Below, one piece after another: positions 18,540-26,798 of a stretch of 64,000 bases of DNA. Numbering within the stretch: position 1 is the stretch's first letter; every line of letters begins with the position of its first letter. The translations under genes were made by a program, and so were the position numbers. Below the pieces are notes generated by a model. The model was given only the letters and a program-made list of their open reading frames with translations, had not been told where the DNA came from and made no database searches. The stretch lies in NCBI RefSeq assembly GCF_946479275.1, contig NZ_CAMLFE010000005.1, positions 62,001 to 126,000 of the forward strand, in the 5' to 3' direction. The DNA is from an uncultured Bartonella sp. (GTDB taxonomy: Bacteria > Pseudomonadota > Alphaproteobacteria > Rhizobiales > Rhizobiaceae).

Positions 18540-20003
18540 ATGTCAAACGGGCTTATAAATGTAAAATCAACAGGCACACGCTATTCGCCTGAATTGTCCC
18601 GCGCAGGAATTGGTGATAGCCTTTACCAAAAGATCATTGCATTAATCGATAGCGGTACTTTTCAAATAGGGCAGCGCGTTCCCTCGATCAGGGCGCTTTC
18701 ACGTGAACTGGGGATTGGAAAAAATACTGTAGAAAGCGTATATAGTCGCCTTGTTGGCGATGGTTATCTCGTCTCCAGAGGGCCTGCCGGCACATATGTC
18801 GCGAACCATTCCCTGCCCCATGAAAGCGTACAAACGAAGACTGCGGCCAATTCCGTAAAACATCGGTCCATTTATGCCGAAGGAACGGCCTTCAAAAAGC
18901 TCCAGATCGGTTTACCGGCCATTGATTTATTTCCCGCAAAATATTGGAGTGGTCTTTTAAAGCGAAAGATTGCCGAAACGCATAATTCGTTATTTTATCC
19001 ACATTCAACAGGGCTTAAAAAGTTAAAAGAAAGCATCACACGTTACGTAGGACTGTCCCGTGGAATAATTTGCGAACCCGATCAGGTCTTCATCAGTAGC
19101 GGCTTTCGCGGAGCCTTGAATTTGCTCATGCAAGCGCTTGGAGAACCGCAAGACAAAGTATTTTTAGAAGACCCGTGTTTTCCGCCCGCTTTGGATATTG
19201 TTAAAAGTTCGGGTGCACAAATTGTCGCTGTTCCTGTCGATCATAACGGAATGCAAATTTCAGATGCTTTAAAAAAACATCCTGACGTTAAATTTATTAT
19301 CGTCACAGCCAATCATCAAAGCCCTCTCGGTTACGTCCTTGGAGATGATAACCGAAACACCTTATTAGATTGGTCGGAGAAAAACGGTACATTTATATTA
19401 GAAGATGATTACGATAGCGAATTCAGATATGACAACAAACCGCTGCCGGCTCTCACTAGTCTCAATAATCATAGAAGCGCCAATATGATCTATATTGGTA
19501 GTTTCAGTAAGTTAATTAATCCTGACCTAAGACTAGGTTATTTTATTGTTCCAAAATATATGGTTCTAAAAATAACCAAATTTTATCAGAGATGGATAGA
19601 CGGATTTCCAATTTTAACCCAATCTGTTTTATCCGAATTTATGGATTCCGGTAATTTTGCCAAACATCTGAACAAGATGAGAAATAATTATAAAAAAAGA
19701 CAAATATTTTTGCAAAATGCATTGAACAGATATGTTTCCGATATAGTCCATGTAAAAAATTTCAATCACGGACTTAATACATTATTGCTATTCAAAAATT
19801 GCTTTAAATGTAACGATCTGGAATTGATGAAAATCGCACAAAAAGAAAATTTTGGAATTGGTTGCATTTCAAACCGGAAAATAGAAAGAAGAGATTTGCA
19901 CGGATTAATATTATCCTTTTCAAATTTGAAAACCCAAGAAGAGGCCTATAAAATAATCTCGGATTTTAATCAGGTCATCAGACCATATGTTTCTTCCAAA
20001 TAA
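18540..20003 (+). CDS. MocR-type regulator (GntR HTH fused to aminotransferase fold)
   Basis: About 487 residues. An N-terminal GntR winged helix (LYQKIIALIDSGTFQIGQRV; SIRALSRELGIGKNTVESVY) is followed by a type-I aminotransferase domain with the PLP features LEDDYDSEFRY (Asp) and YIGSFSKLINPDLRLGYF (Schiff-base Lys). MocR proteins sense PLP or amino-acid-like ligands. I choose ATG 18540 because GAGGAAA sits just upstream; an upstream in-frame ATG at 18510 is weaker. The gene is AT-richer than the flanks, especially its last third. Probably regulates the neighbouring ATP-grasp or Tat-oxidoreductase genes; that is inference. Confidence 0.88.
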   Translation: MSNGLINVKSTGTRYSPELSRAGIGDSLYQKIIALIDSGTFQIGQRVPSIRALSRELGIGKNTVESVYSRLVGDGYLVSRGPAGTYVANHSLPHESVQTKTAANSVKHRSIYAEGTAFKKLQIGLPAIDLFPAKYWSGLLKRKIAETHNSLFYPHSTGLKKLKESITRYVGLSRGIICEPDQVFISSGFRGALNLLMQALGEPQDKVFLEDPCFPPALDIVKSSGAQIVAVPVDHNGMQISDALKKHPDVKFIIVTANHQSPLGYVLGDDNRNTLLDWSEKNGTFILEDDYDSEFRYDNKPLPALTSLNNHRSANMIYIGSFSKLINPDLRLGYFIVPKYMVLKITKFYQRWIDGFPILTQSVLSEFMDSGNFAKHLNKMRNNYKKRQIFLQNALNRYVSDIVHVKNFNHGLNTLLLFKNCFKCNDLELMKIAQKENFGIGCISNRKIERRDLHGLILSFSNLKTQEEAYKIISDFNQVIRPYVSSK

Positions 20004-20316
20004 ATACTTTTATATTTCAATATATCTTACATTTTTTATTTATTTAAAGAAATCTATTCCGCTTATTGTTTGCTCTGATTGCCGCTGCAATTAAACAGAA
20101 TTTCGAGACTTTCATTTGTTAAAGTGGCTTGTTTTTCGATGAGCCTTGTGACCTCATGAGAAGCTTTTCAGCCTCTAAAGCGTGACTTGATAAAAATTCT
20201 GTTTCGAGCGCGTTCATTGATGATTTTCATTCATCGTTCAAATGAACAATTATGCCTTTTTCGTTTTTGAAAGCTCGATTATACTTGCACTCAACAAAAA
20301 TAGGAAAGGCGCTAGA
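20004..20316. other. Intergenic region with TTCATT repeat cluster
   Basis: 313 bp between the MocR gene and the aldo/keto reductase. Near its right end (20212-20247) lie GTTCATT, TTCATTCATC and GTTCAAATGAAC, an overlapping set of direct and inverted repeats that could bind the MocR protein. No gene seen. Confidence 0.45.
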
Positions 20317-21228
20317 ATGGACATTACACGTCGACAATTTGCTATCGCCTGTGGTGCAGCTTTAATGGTTAGCCCGACAATTTCGGCAAAAACACAAGCC
20401 ACAGCTATAAAAAACCCTCCAATCCGTCTTAAAACCGGCCGGTTGATCCCGACGCTTGGCATGGGCACATGGACACTTGCAGCAGGCCAACACCCTCTCG
20501 AACAAGAAGAGGAAGCGCTTGCAACCGGTCTTGATCTTGGCATGAATCTGATTGATACCGCCGAGCTTTATAGTTCAGGTAAAGCTGAAGAAATGGTTGG
20601 CCGTGTCATCAAAAAGGCCGCAACAAAACCTTATATCGTTTCAAAAGTCATGCCGTCGCACGCAACAAAAGCCGAAGACATTCGCAATGCCTGCAAAAAC
20701 AGCCTTCAACGCTTGGGATTAAAGCAGATGGATCTTTATCTCTTGCATTGGCGTGGCGGAATTTCAAACCTCAAAACTGTGGTTGATACGTTTGAAGAAT
20801 TAAAAAGCGAAGGTGCCATTGTCGATTGGGGCGTTTCCAATTTTTCGATTGCCGACATGAATGATCTTTTCAGCCTCGAAAAAGGCGACCAATGCGCAAC
20901 CAATCAGGTGGAATATTCACTTGTTGACCGCTCCATCGAAGGTGGCCTTCTCGATTGGTCAAAAAATAACGCTATGCCGATTATGGCCTATTCACCGCTT
21001 GGTTCGGGTAAAACACCACTTTTGCAAAACGCGGTGTTAAAAGACATTGCGCAAAAACATCATATGAGTGCTGCGGCAATTGCAATCGGCTGGACAATCA
21101 GAAATAATTTTACCATTTCCATTCCCCAATCAGGTTCGCCCGCACATTGCCGTGAAAACAGCGCCGCACTTTCTCTTCGCCTTGATGAAGACGATCTCGC
21201 CCGACTTGATAAGGCTTTCCCGATTTGA
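20317..21228 (+). CDS. Tat-exported aldo/keto reductase
   Basis: 303 residues from ATG 20317 (the frame is open upstream but the signal peptide starts here). MDITRRQFAIACGAALMVSP is a twin-arginine signal (RRQF, then a hydrophobic stretch, cleavage near SAKTQA), so the folded enzyme with cofactor should go to the periplasm. The AKR tetrad is visible: Asp in LIDTAELYSSG, Tyr in the same motif, Lys in YIVSKVMP and His in YLLHWRG. Followed after 53 bp by a second Tat-signal oxidoreductase and an NTT-like transporter; the three probably form one unit. Confidence 0.88.
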   Translation: MDITRRQFAIACGAALMVSPTISAKTQATAIKNPPIRLKTGRLIPTLGMGTWTLAAGQHPLEQEEEALATGLDLGMNLIDTAELYSSGKAEEMVGRVIKKAATKPYIVSKVMPSHATKAEDIRNACKNSLQRLGLKQMDLYLLHWRGGISNLKTVVDTFEELKSEGAIVDWGVSNFSIADMNDLFSLEKGDQCATNQVEYSLVDRSIEGGLLDWSKNNAMPIMAYSPLGSGKTPLLQNAVLKDIAQKHHMSAAAIAIGWTIRNNFTISIPQSGSPAHCRENSAALSLRLDEDDLARLDKAFPI

Positions 21229-21281
21229 GCAAGAAAATTTTCCCGTGCTGGACAACAAGGTTCAAGACAAGAAGGTTCAAC

Positions 21282-22091
21282 ATGTCTCTTGATCGTCGTT
21301 TTATATTAAAATCGGCTTTGGCTCTGTCTCTTGCGGAGATTTTTTCGCTGTCCAATGCTTTTTCACAAAATACCGAAAATTCGGCGGGTAAAGCTTCAAA
21401 TTCATCCAAAGCAGAAACAATAAATGATAGCCCCGCAACAAAAACGGAAGCTGATGAAAAAAAACTTAAAATCGGGGTCATTGGCGCCGGCTCGCTTGGC
21501 GGAACCGTTGCAACCCTCCTTGTGAAATCCGGCCATTCGGTGATGTTTTCTTCGCGCCATCCGGATGAGTTGCGGCGCTTGACAAACCCGCTTGGAGACA
21601 AAGCTTCGGTTGGTACACCGCGCCAGGCGGCACAATTTGGCGATATCATCCTTGTTGCAGTGCCGTTTTCAGCCTGGCCGCAGATCGGCAAAGATTTTGC
21701 CACCGAAATGAAGGGGAAAATTATTATTGATGCGACCAACCCGCCTTTGTGGGGAGGAGATTTAGACCCTCTTACAATTGAAGCAAAGAAAAATGGCGTT
21801 GCCGAAACAGTAAAAAAATACGTGCCGGCTGTGCGTCTTGTCCGTGCTTTTTCGGCAGTTGACGCCACGGTAATTGAAGATTGTTTCAATAAAAAGATAA
21901 AAGCTGTTGGTATGCCGATCGCTAGTGACGATGAAAAAGCGTTGGACGTTGTGGCAGAGCTTGTGCGCGAAACCGGTTGCGAACCTGTCATGACCGGCAA
22001 ACTTGAAACAGCGCATATTTTTGCTCCCGGCGAGCCGGGTTTTCGTGCCCACCTTCCGGCAGATAAATTAGGAAAACGCCTTGGCCTATAA
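21282..22091 (+). CDS. Tat-exported NADP-binding oxidoreductase (F420 reductase-like)
   Basis: 269 residues from ATG 21282, preceded by GAAGG. MSLDRRFILKSALALSLAEI is a twin-arginine signal. After a Ser/Thr/Lys linker comes a Rossmann domain of the NADPH-dependent F420 reductase/NADP oxidoreductase type: KIGVIGAGSLGGTVATLLVK, then the phosphate-binding SSRHPDELRR and VRAFSAVDATVIED. True F420 use is unlikely in this group of bacteria; the annotation is of the fold. Its TAA overlaps the next ATG (TAATG), so it is coupled to the transporter gene. The presence of NADP enzymes in the periplasm implies a carried-in, tightly bound cofactor. Confidence 0.82.
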   Translation: MSLDRRFILKSALALSLAEIFSLSNAFSQNTENSAGKASNSSKAETINDSPATKTEADEKKLKIGVIGAGSLGGTVATLLVKSGHSVMFSSRHPDELRRLTNPLGDKASVGTPRQAAQFGDIILVAVPFSAWPQIGKDFATEMKGKIIIDATNPPLWGGDLDPLTIEAKKNGVAETVKKYVPAVRLVRAFSAVDATVIEDCFNKKIKAVGMPIASDDEKALDVVAELVRETGCEPVMTGKLETAHIFAPGEPGFRAHLPADKLGKRLGL

Positions 22092-23383
22092 TGATAAACA
22101 AACTGCAATATATATTTGAACATCTGTTCGCGCTAAAAGCGCATGAAACAGTTGCTTTTTTGGGCGGCTTTTTCACGCTTTTTCTTGTCTTTTGCAGTTA
22201 TTTCATGTTGCGGCCAGTGCGTGAAACATTCGGCATTGCCGGTGGTGTTGATCATCTCTCGTGGCTTTTTACTGCCACTTTTTGCGCCATGTTTCTCGTT
22301 GTGCCCATTTTCGGCTTTATCAGCCAGAAAATTAAAAAGACCAATCTCTTTATCTATTCGACGCTTCTTTGTAGCCTTATTATGCTCGGCTTTACGATAA
22401 GCCTTTATTATAATAGCGGTAGTGTCTGGGTGGGGCGCGCATTCTTTGTCTGGGTGTCGGTTTATAACCTGTTTGTTATCTCCCTCACATGGAGCTTTTT
22501 GGCCGAGGTTTTTACCAAAGAACAGGCAGAACGCCTGTTTGGCCCCCTATCGGCAGGGGCAAGCCTTGGCGGCATAACCGGCCCGCTGATAAGTGCATTT
22601 ATGGTTGAAAAAGTGGGCTATGCCGGCCTGCTTTTAATTTCGACAGCGCTGTTTTTATCAACGCTTTTTCTCTGGTTTTTTCTTGTGCACTGGCGAAATG
22701 ACTTCGGCCGCGGCAAAGACGTGAAACAAAATATTCGCAGAGTGACCGAAACGGAAACAGAAAACAATGAAACCTATTCCGGCATATGGATTGGCTTGAA
22801 ACTTATCGTAAAATCGCCTTATCTGCGCCAAATTGCCGTTTATGCCATTTTCACTTCGGCCGGAACCACTTTTCTATATTACGCGCAGGCGCGCCTTGTT
22901 CAGGCGACCTTTAGCAATCCTGCTGAACAGACACAGTTTTTTTCCATTATGGATACGGTTGTGCAAACCTCGTCCATTCTTATCCAGATGTTCGTTACCG
23001 CCCGCATTGCAAAAAAATTCGGCGTGACATTCTTGCTTGTGAGCTTGCCTGTCATGATAGTGATCCTGTTTGGACTGCTCGGCATATTCTATTGTTTTCC
23101 GATTTTGGCAATCGCAATGATATTGCGGCGTGTGGGAGAATATGCACTTGCCCGCCCTGCCCGTGAAATGCTCTTTTCGGCAGTTGATGAAAATTCGCGC
23201 TTCAGTGCCAAAAACGCCATTGATACTTTTGTCTATCGCGGGTCGGATGCATTCTGGGGCTGGGTTGATACGCTTATGAACAACGTTGTCTACCCGCCGG
23301 TTATTATGCTGCTTGCACTTATTTTATCCTGTCTCTGGGCAATTTCCGGAAAGAAAATCGGCAAGCGTTACGACGAACTTTAA
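22091..23383 (+). CDS. NTT/AAA-family nucleotide-transporter homologue
   Basis: 430 residues, about 12 transmembrane helices, with the family opening (FFTLFLVFCSYFMLRPVRET), the WSFLAEVFTKEQAERLFGPL segment and the later FRGSDAFWGW-like motif (VYRGSDAFWGWVDTL). This is the broad COG3202 group that includes the ATP:ADP antiporters of Rickettsia and Chlamydia but also many free-living homologues of unknown substrate. I therefore do not call it an ADP/ATP exchanger. One-base overlap with the upstream Tat oxidoreductase gene suggests a joint role. It ends convergent with the uraH operon. Confidence 0.85.
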   Translation: MINKLQYIFEHLFALKAHETVAFLGGFFTLFLVFCSYFMLRPVRETFGIAGGVDHLSWLFTATFCAMFLVVPIFGFISQKIKKTNLFIYSTLLCSLIMLGFTISLYYNSGSVWVGRAFFVWVSVYNLFVISLTWSFLAEVFTKEQAERLFGPLSAGASLGGITGPLISAFMVEKVGYAGLLLISTALFLSTLFLWFFLVHWRNDFGRGKDVKQNIRRVTETETENNETYSGIWIGLKLIVKSPYLRQIAVYAIFTSAGTTFLYYAQARLVQATFSNPAEQTQFFSIMDTVVQTSSILIQMFVTARIAKKFGVTFLLVSLPVMIVILFGLLGIFYCFPILAIAMILRRVGEYALARPAREMLFSAVDENSRFSAKNAIDTFVYRGSDAFWGWVDTLMNNVVYPPVIMLLALILSCLWAISGKKIGKRYDEL

Positions 23384-23478
23384 ACCCAAGAGCGCTAAAA
23401 AATATTCAACAAGCCTGGAACAAGGGCTCACAAACTTATGCCTGAAAAAGGCGGCGAGAATGATGTGCACAAATCATT

Positions 23479-23558
23479 ATATCCGGTCATAATATCCGGC
23501 CTCATTTTAATATCCGGCCTCGTTTTTAACTGCATATCCGGCCTCGTTTTTCAACTGC
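23479..23558. repeat. Short direct repeats between convergent genes
   Basis: Four copies of ATATCCGGYC (at about 23479, 23492, 23510 and 23534); the last three extend to CCGGCCTCRTTTT. They fill the space between the NTT gene and uraH, and the last copy runs into the uraH stop codon. No clear hairpin. Confidence 0.6.
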
Positions 23559-23997
23559 CGCGATAGGTCGAATAGCTCCACGGGCTTACAAGAAGCGGCA
23601 CATGATAATGGGCGGTGTTATCGGCTATTGAAAAGCTTATGGTGATTTCATCAAGAAAAGGCGGGTTATCAAGTTTTGCGCCTTGGTTTAAAAAATAGGC
23701 AGCCGCGAAAAAATGCAATTCATATTGCCCTTTTTCCATTGCCTTTTCATCAAGAAGCGGTTTTTCCGTTCGCCCGTCCTGATTGCTCTTTGTTTCAACA
23801 AGCAATTTTTTGACGACGGATTGCGTTTCTTCGCCCGCCAAATGCGTTTTTTCATCCATTTCATGAGGTTTGTTTATTGTCCTGTTATTTTCATTTTCCG
23901 GAACATTTTTTTGGCAAAGCTTGAAAAGTTGAATTCTAACGCCGGAAGCCGGTTTGCCGGATGCTGTATCAAGAATATGGGTTGTCAAACCGGTCAT
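23551..23997 (-). CDS. uraH: 5-hydroxyisourate hydrolase (transthyretin-like)
   Basis: Hydrolyses 5-hydroxyisourate to OHCU in urate degradation. 148 residues, longer than the usual 110-120. Family features: N-terminal GLTTHILDTASGKPASGVRI, DGRTEKPLL, and the C-terminal YHVPLLVSPWSYSTYRGS ending with the diagnostic YRGS. A hydrophilic insertion of about 30 residues (from VPENENNRTINKPHEMDEK onward, residues about 32-65) lies between the first strands. Last gene of the minus-strand puuE-allA-uraD-uraH cluster, 3 bp after uraD. Confidence 0.95.
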   Translation of the reverse strand: MTGLTTHILDTASGKPASGVRIQLFKLCQKNVPENENNRTINKPHEMDEKTHLAGEETQSVVKKLLVETKSNQDGRTEKPLLDEKAMEKGQYELHFFAAAYFLNQGAKLDNPPFLDEITISFSIADNTAHYHVPLLVSPWSYSTYRGS

Positions 23998-24000
23998 GAT

Positions 24001-24528
24001 TTATTCCTCGCTGTTGATGAGATCTTCAAGCCGCAAGCGCGCAATGCGGAAGATTTCCGTTAATGCTGTGGCTTTTTCTTCATCCCTATCATTGTTCAAG
24101 CGCTTTTTCATATTGGCGAGAATGGAATATTTGTCATGGGCTTTTCCGCCATGCCCCCGCACCGCAATAATAAAGGGGAAGGAAAATTTTGCCCGATAAG
24201 CTTCATTCAATTTCTGAAATTGATCGAATTCATCCTCGCTTAAACGATCAAGCCCTGCCCCTTTTTGTTCTTTTTCCGATTGCGCGGTCAATTTTGATGA
24301 ACGGGCAAGTTTACCCGCAAGATCGGGGTGAGCCAAAATCAACCTGTTTTTCAACTCTTCCGGAGCTTGCCGAACCGCCTCAACCATAGCCTCATAAAGC
24401 GCATCGAGATTTTCAAACGGACGTTTTCCTGCAACACTTTCTCCCACCCAAGGGGAATGCTCGAAAATACCGCTTAAACAATCAATAAAAGCGGTGGTTC
24501 TAAGAGTGTTCAATTGTTCAATTTTCAC
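24001..24528 (-). CDS. uraD: OHCU decarboxylase
   Basis: Converts 2-oxo-4-hydroxy-4-carboxy-5-ureidoimidazoline to (S)-allantoin. 175 residues, the normal length. Catalytic-site features: FEHSPWVGE (His) near residue 25, LILAHPDLAGKLA, and the LNEAYRAKFSFPFIIAVRGH segment that holds the substrate-binding residues. Followed by uraH after three bases, so the two steps from 5-hydroxyisourate to allantoin are encoded side by side. About 100 bp separates it from allA upstream. Confidence 0.95.
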   Translation of the reverse strand: MKIEQLNTLRTTAFIDCLSGIFEHSPWVGESVAGKRPFENLDALYEAMVEAVRQAPEELKNRLILAHPDLAGKLARSSKLTAQSEKEQKGAGLDRLSEDEFDQFQKLNEAYRAKFSFPFIIAVRGHGGKAHDKYSILANMKKRLNNDRDEEKATALTEIFRIARLRLEDLINSEE

Positions 24529-24626
24529 GGGGTCTTTTTTCCTTAATTTGTTTGCCGGTATTTTTGTGTCTTCTGATATTCCACTTATTAAAGTTCTTTA
24601 AAACGCAAGTTCGCGAAGTCTTTCCG

Positions 24627-25229
24627 TCATTTATCAAAATCCGGCAACCGGCTTATTTGCCAAGCCTCATCTTTATAAAAATATTCTTCAAGATTGTTTT
24701 CGACACCACCGCGATCAACCACATAGAAATCGCTCGTCTTGAAAAGTGCAAGAAGCGGAAAATGCCAGACATTTTTATGATAATTAACGCCGACACCTGA
24801 CGGACAATAAAAGGCTTGCGGGGCGGAAGGTTTGCCCCCTTCATCCTTTGCCACAACAACGAGAAACGGATGATCACCTGCCGGCAGAAATGCCTGCGAA
24901 CCATAAGGGTGGCGCTCCATCATATTAATCTGAATAGGAAAGTCGATCGGAAGAGACCGGAAGACATTGATGAGGACGCGCGGCTTTTTTCCCTCTGCTT
25001 CAACCTTTGCAAGATCATGGAAGCGGATTGCCCGCCCCTGATTGATCGGGATCATAACCGGATTTTTTTGGTAAGCCGAGCCTGTTTTATGTTCTTTGCC
25101 AATCCGGTCGGGCAAAATTGTTTCTTCCCTCACGTCGATTACATCACCAAAAGGACAAAATTCGGCTTTCCCGATTTTTAAAACGGCAAGCTCGTGCAAT
25201 TGTTTTTTATGATTTTCCTGCTCGACCAT
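24627..25229 (-). CDS. allA: Ureidoglycolate lyase
   Basis: Splits (S)-ureidoglycolate into glyoxylate and urea. 200 residues, with the AllA cupin-like fold: an N-terminal FCPFGDVIDV, then INVFRSLPIDFPIQINMMER, HPYGSQAFLPAGDHPFLVVV (metal/substrate site), and GVGVNYHKNVWHFPLLAL near the end. These segments are all family-typical. Lies between puuE (39 bp upstream) and uraD. Together with allE on the other strand it gives a route from allantoin to glyoxylate. Confidence 0.95.
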   Translation of the reverse strand: MVEQENHKKQLHELAVLKIGKAEFCPFGDVIDVREETILPDRIGKEHKTGSAYQKNPVMIPINQGRAIRFHDLAKVEAEGKKPRVLINVFRSLPIDFPIQINMMERHPYGSQAFLPAGDHPFLVVVAKDEGGKPSAPQAFYCPSGVGVNYHKNVWHFPLLALFKTSDFYVVDRGGVENNLEEYFYKDEAWQISRLPDFDK

Positions 25230-25268
25230 TGTTTTGTGTTCTCCGGTTTTTCTTTATTCTGTTTCAGG

Positions 25269-26189
25269 CTAATTGGCCGGATGCACTTTTTGCCAATGGC
25301 GGGCAATATCTATGCGCCGCGCGATGTAAACCGACTTTTTGGCTGCCACATAATCGAGAAATTTTTCAAGTGCCTTTGCCCGCCCCGGATGGCCGACCAG
25401 GCGACAATGCAAACCGATAGAAAGCATTTTCGGTGCGCCTTTTTCACCCTCTTCATAAAGAACATCGAAACTGTCTTTCAGATAGTTGAAAAATTGTTTG
25501 CCACTGTTGAAACCTTGCGCGGTTGCAAAGCGCATATCATTGACATCCAATGTATAAGGAATCATCAGAAACGGCTTATCAATGCCTCTCACCCAATAGG
25601 GAAGTTCATCGGCATAACTATCTGACGAATAGATAAAGCCGCCCTCTTCCATGGTAAGCCGCAAAGTGTTGATTGACGGTTTCCCCTGATAGATTCCGTA
25701 TGGGCGTTCACCCGTTAATGCTTTCTGGATGCGTACCGCTTCGCGAATGTGAAAACGCTCTTCCTCTTCGTCAACATCCTTATATTCAAGCCAACGAAAG
25801 CCATGGGTGGCAATTTCCCAATCGGCCTCGACCATGGCTTTTGCAACAGCCGGATTGAGCTCCAAGGCCTTGGCCACAGCAAATACCGTAAGCTTCATAT
25901 TTCTTTCGGTAAAAAGCCGGTAGAGCCGCCAAAAGCCGACACGCGCACCATATTCATACAAGGATTCAATATTGAGATTGCGCTGCCCTTCCCAAGGAAC
26001 TGCGCCGACAATTTCGGACAATAAATGCTCGGAGGCTTTGTCGCCATGAAGAATATTGCTTTCCCCGCCCTCTTCATAATTGATGACAAATTGTAAAGCA
26101 ATTTTTGCCCCGTCCGGCCATTCGGGGTCTGGCGGGTTCGGCCCATAACCATAAAATTCACGGGCGCGATAGTCTTTTAGTGATTGCAT
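25269..26189 (-). CDS. puuE: Allantoinase (PuuE-type, polysaccharide-deacetylase fold)
   Basis: Opens allantoin to allantoate. 306 residues from ATG 26189, chosen because GGGGAAG precedes it and the family starts near DYRAREFYGYGPNPPDPEWP; the frame extends further upstream without support. NodB-like features: LQFVINYEEGGESNILHGD, ATHGFRWLEY, and GLHCRLVGHPGRAKALEKFL. This metal-dependent PuuE family is unrelated to the amidohydrolase AllB. First gene of the minus-strand cluster, divergent from the flavin monooxygenase gene across about 600 bp. Confidence 0.95.
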   Translation of the reverse strand: MQSLKDYRAREFYGYGPNPPDPEWPDGAKIALQFVINYEEGGESNILHGDKASEHLLSEIVGAVPWEGQRNLNIESLYEYGARVGFWRLYRLFTERNMKLTVFAVAKALELNPAVAKAMVEADWEIATHGFRWLEYKDVDEEEERFHIREAVRIQKALTGERPYGIYQGKPSINTLRLTMEEGGFIYSSDSYADELPYWVRGIDKPFLMIPYTLDVNDMRFATAQGFNSGKQFFNYLKDSFDVLYEEGEKGAPKMLSIGLHCRLVGHPGRAKALEKFLDYVAAKKSVYIARRIDIARHWQKVHPAN

Positions 26190-26798
26190 GGATTTTCTTC
26201 CCCAAACAACAAAATTGAAACACTGTCCGGAAATCGCATAGTTCCGAAACTGCATGGATTTCCGTTGCTGAAAATATGAAAAGCAAAAGCCATGCCACTT
26301 AACTTTTAAACAACAATAATGCCGACATTTCAGGAAAAACTTTTGTCCGCTTTTATCCTTTCCGGCAGTGCTATTTATGGGAACTTAATGCCCTTCCGGT
26401 GTTTCACTTGATTGTCGGAGCCTCGCTTAATCACAGCGTACCACACTGCACTGATCGTTTCCGGTGCTTTATCCCCCCAATAAAATGAATAATATTGAAC
26501 AAGCGATGAACTATCAAAAAATACAAAAAACGGAAAACAAGCAAAATAAAAATATATTTATACGTGCTGACCAGCGGGTTTTGCTTGAAATAACGGCAAA
26601 TTATATTTGATTTTGCCTATTTTTTAATCTTGACAATTTTCTGCCTTATATTTAGCCTTTCAACCACCGGCAAAAGCGTATTTGCGGGTCGATCGGGTCG
26701 ATCCGGACAGAAAGTGTCATCCTCGTTTTAAACCGGCAGACAAGGTTCTTTTAAAAGCCGGAGCTTGTTCCTTGGCCTGCCAATAATGGGGAATAGAC
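26190..26798. other. Divergent control region of the purine cluster
   Basis: 609 bp between puuE and the flavin monooxygenase gene. The middle is AT-rich and has a TTGACA (26630-26635) followed by TATATT-like hexamers at poor spacing. It should carry promoters for both directions and perhaps the LysR site, but no clear T-N11-A pair stands out to me. Confidence 0.4.

Noticed and set aside
22091..23383. ATP/ADP energy-parasite translocase
   Set aside because: The family is broad, with many free-living members; nothing in the sequence shows ATP/ADP exchange.
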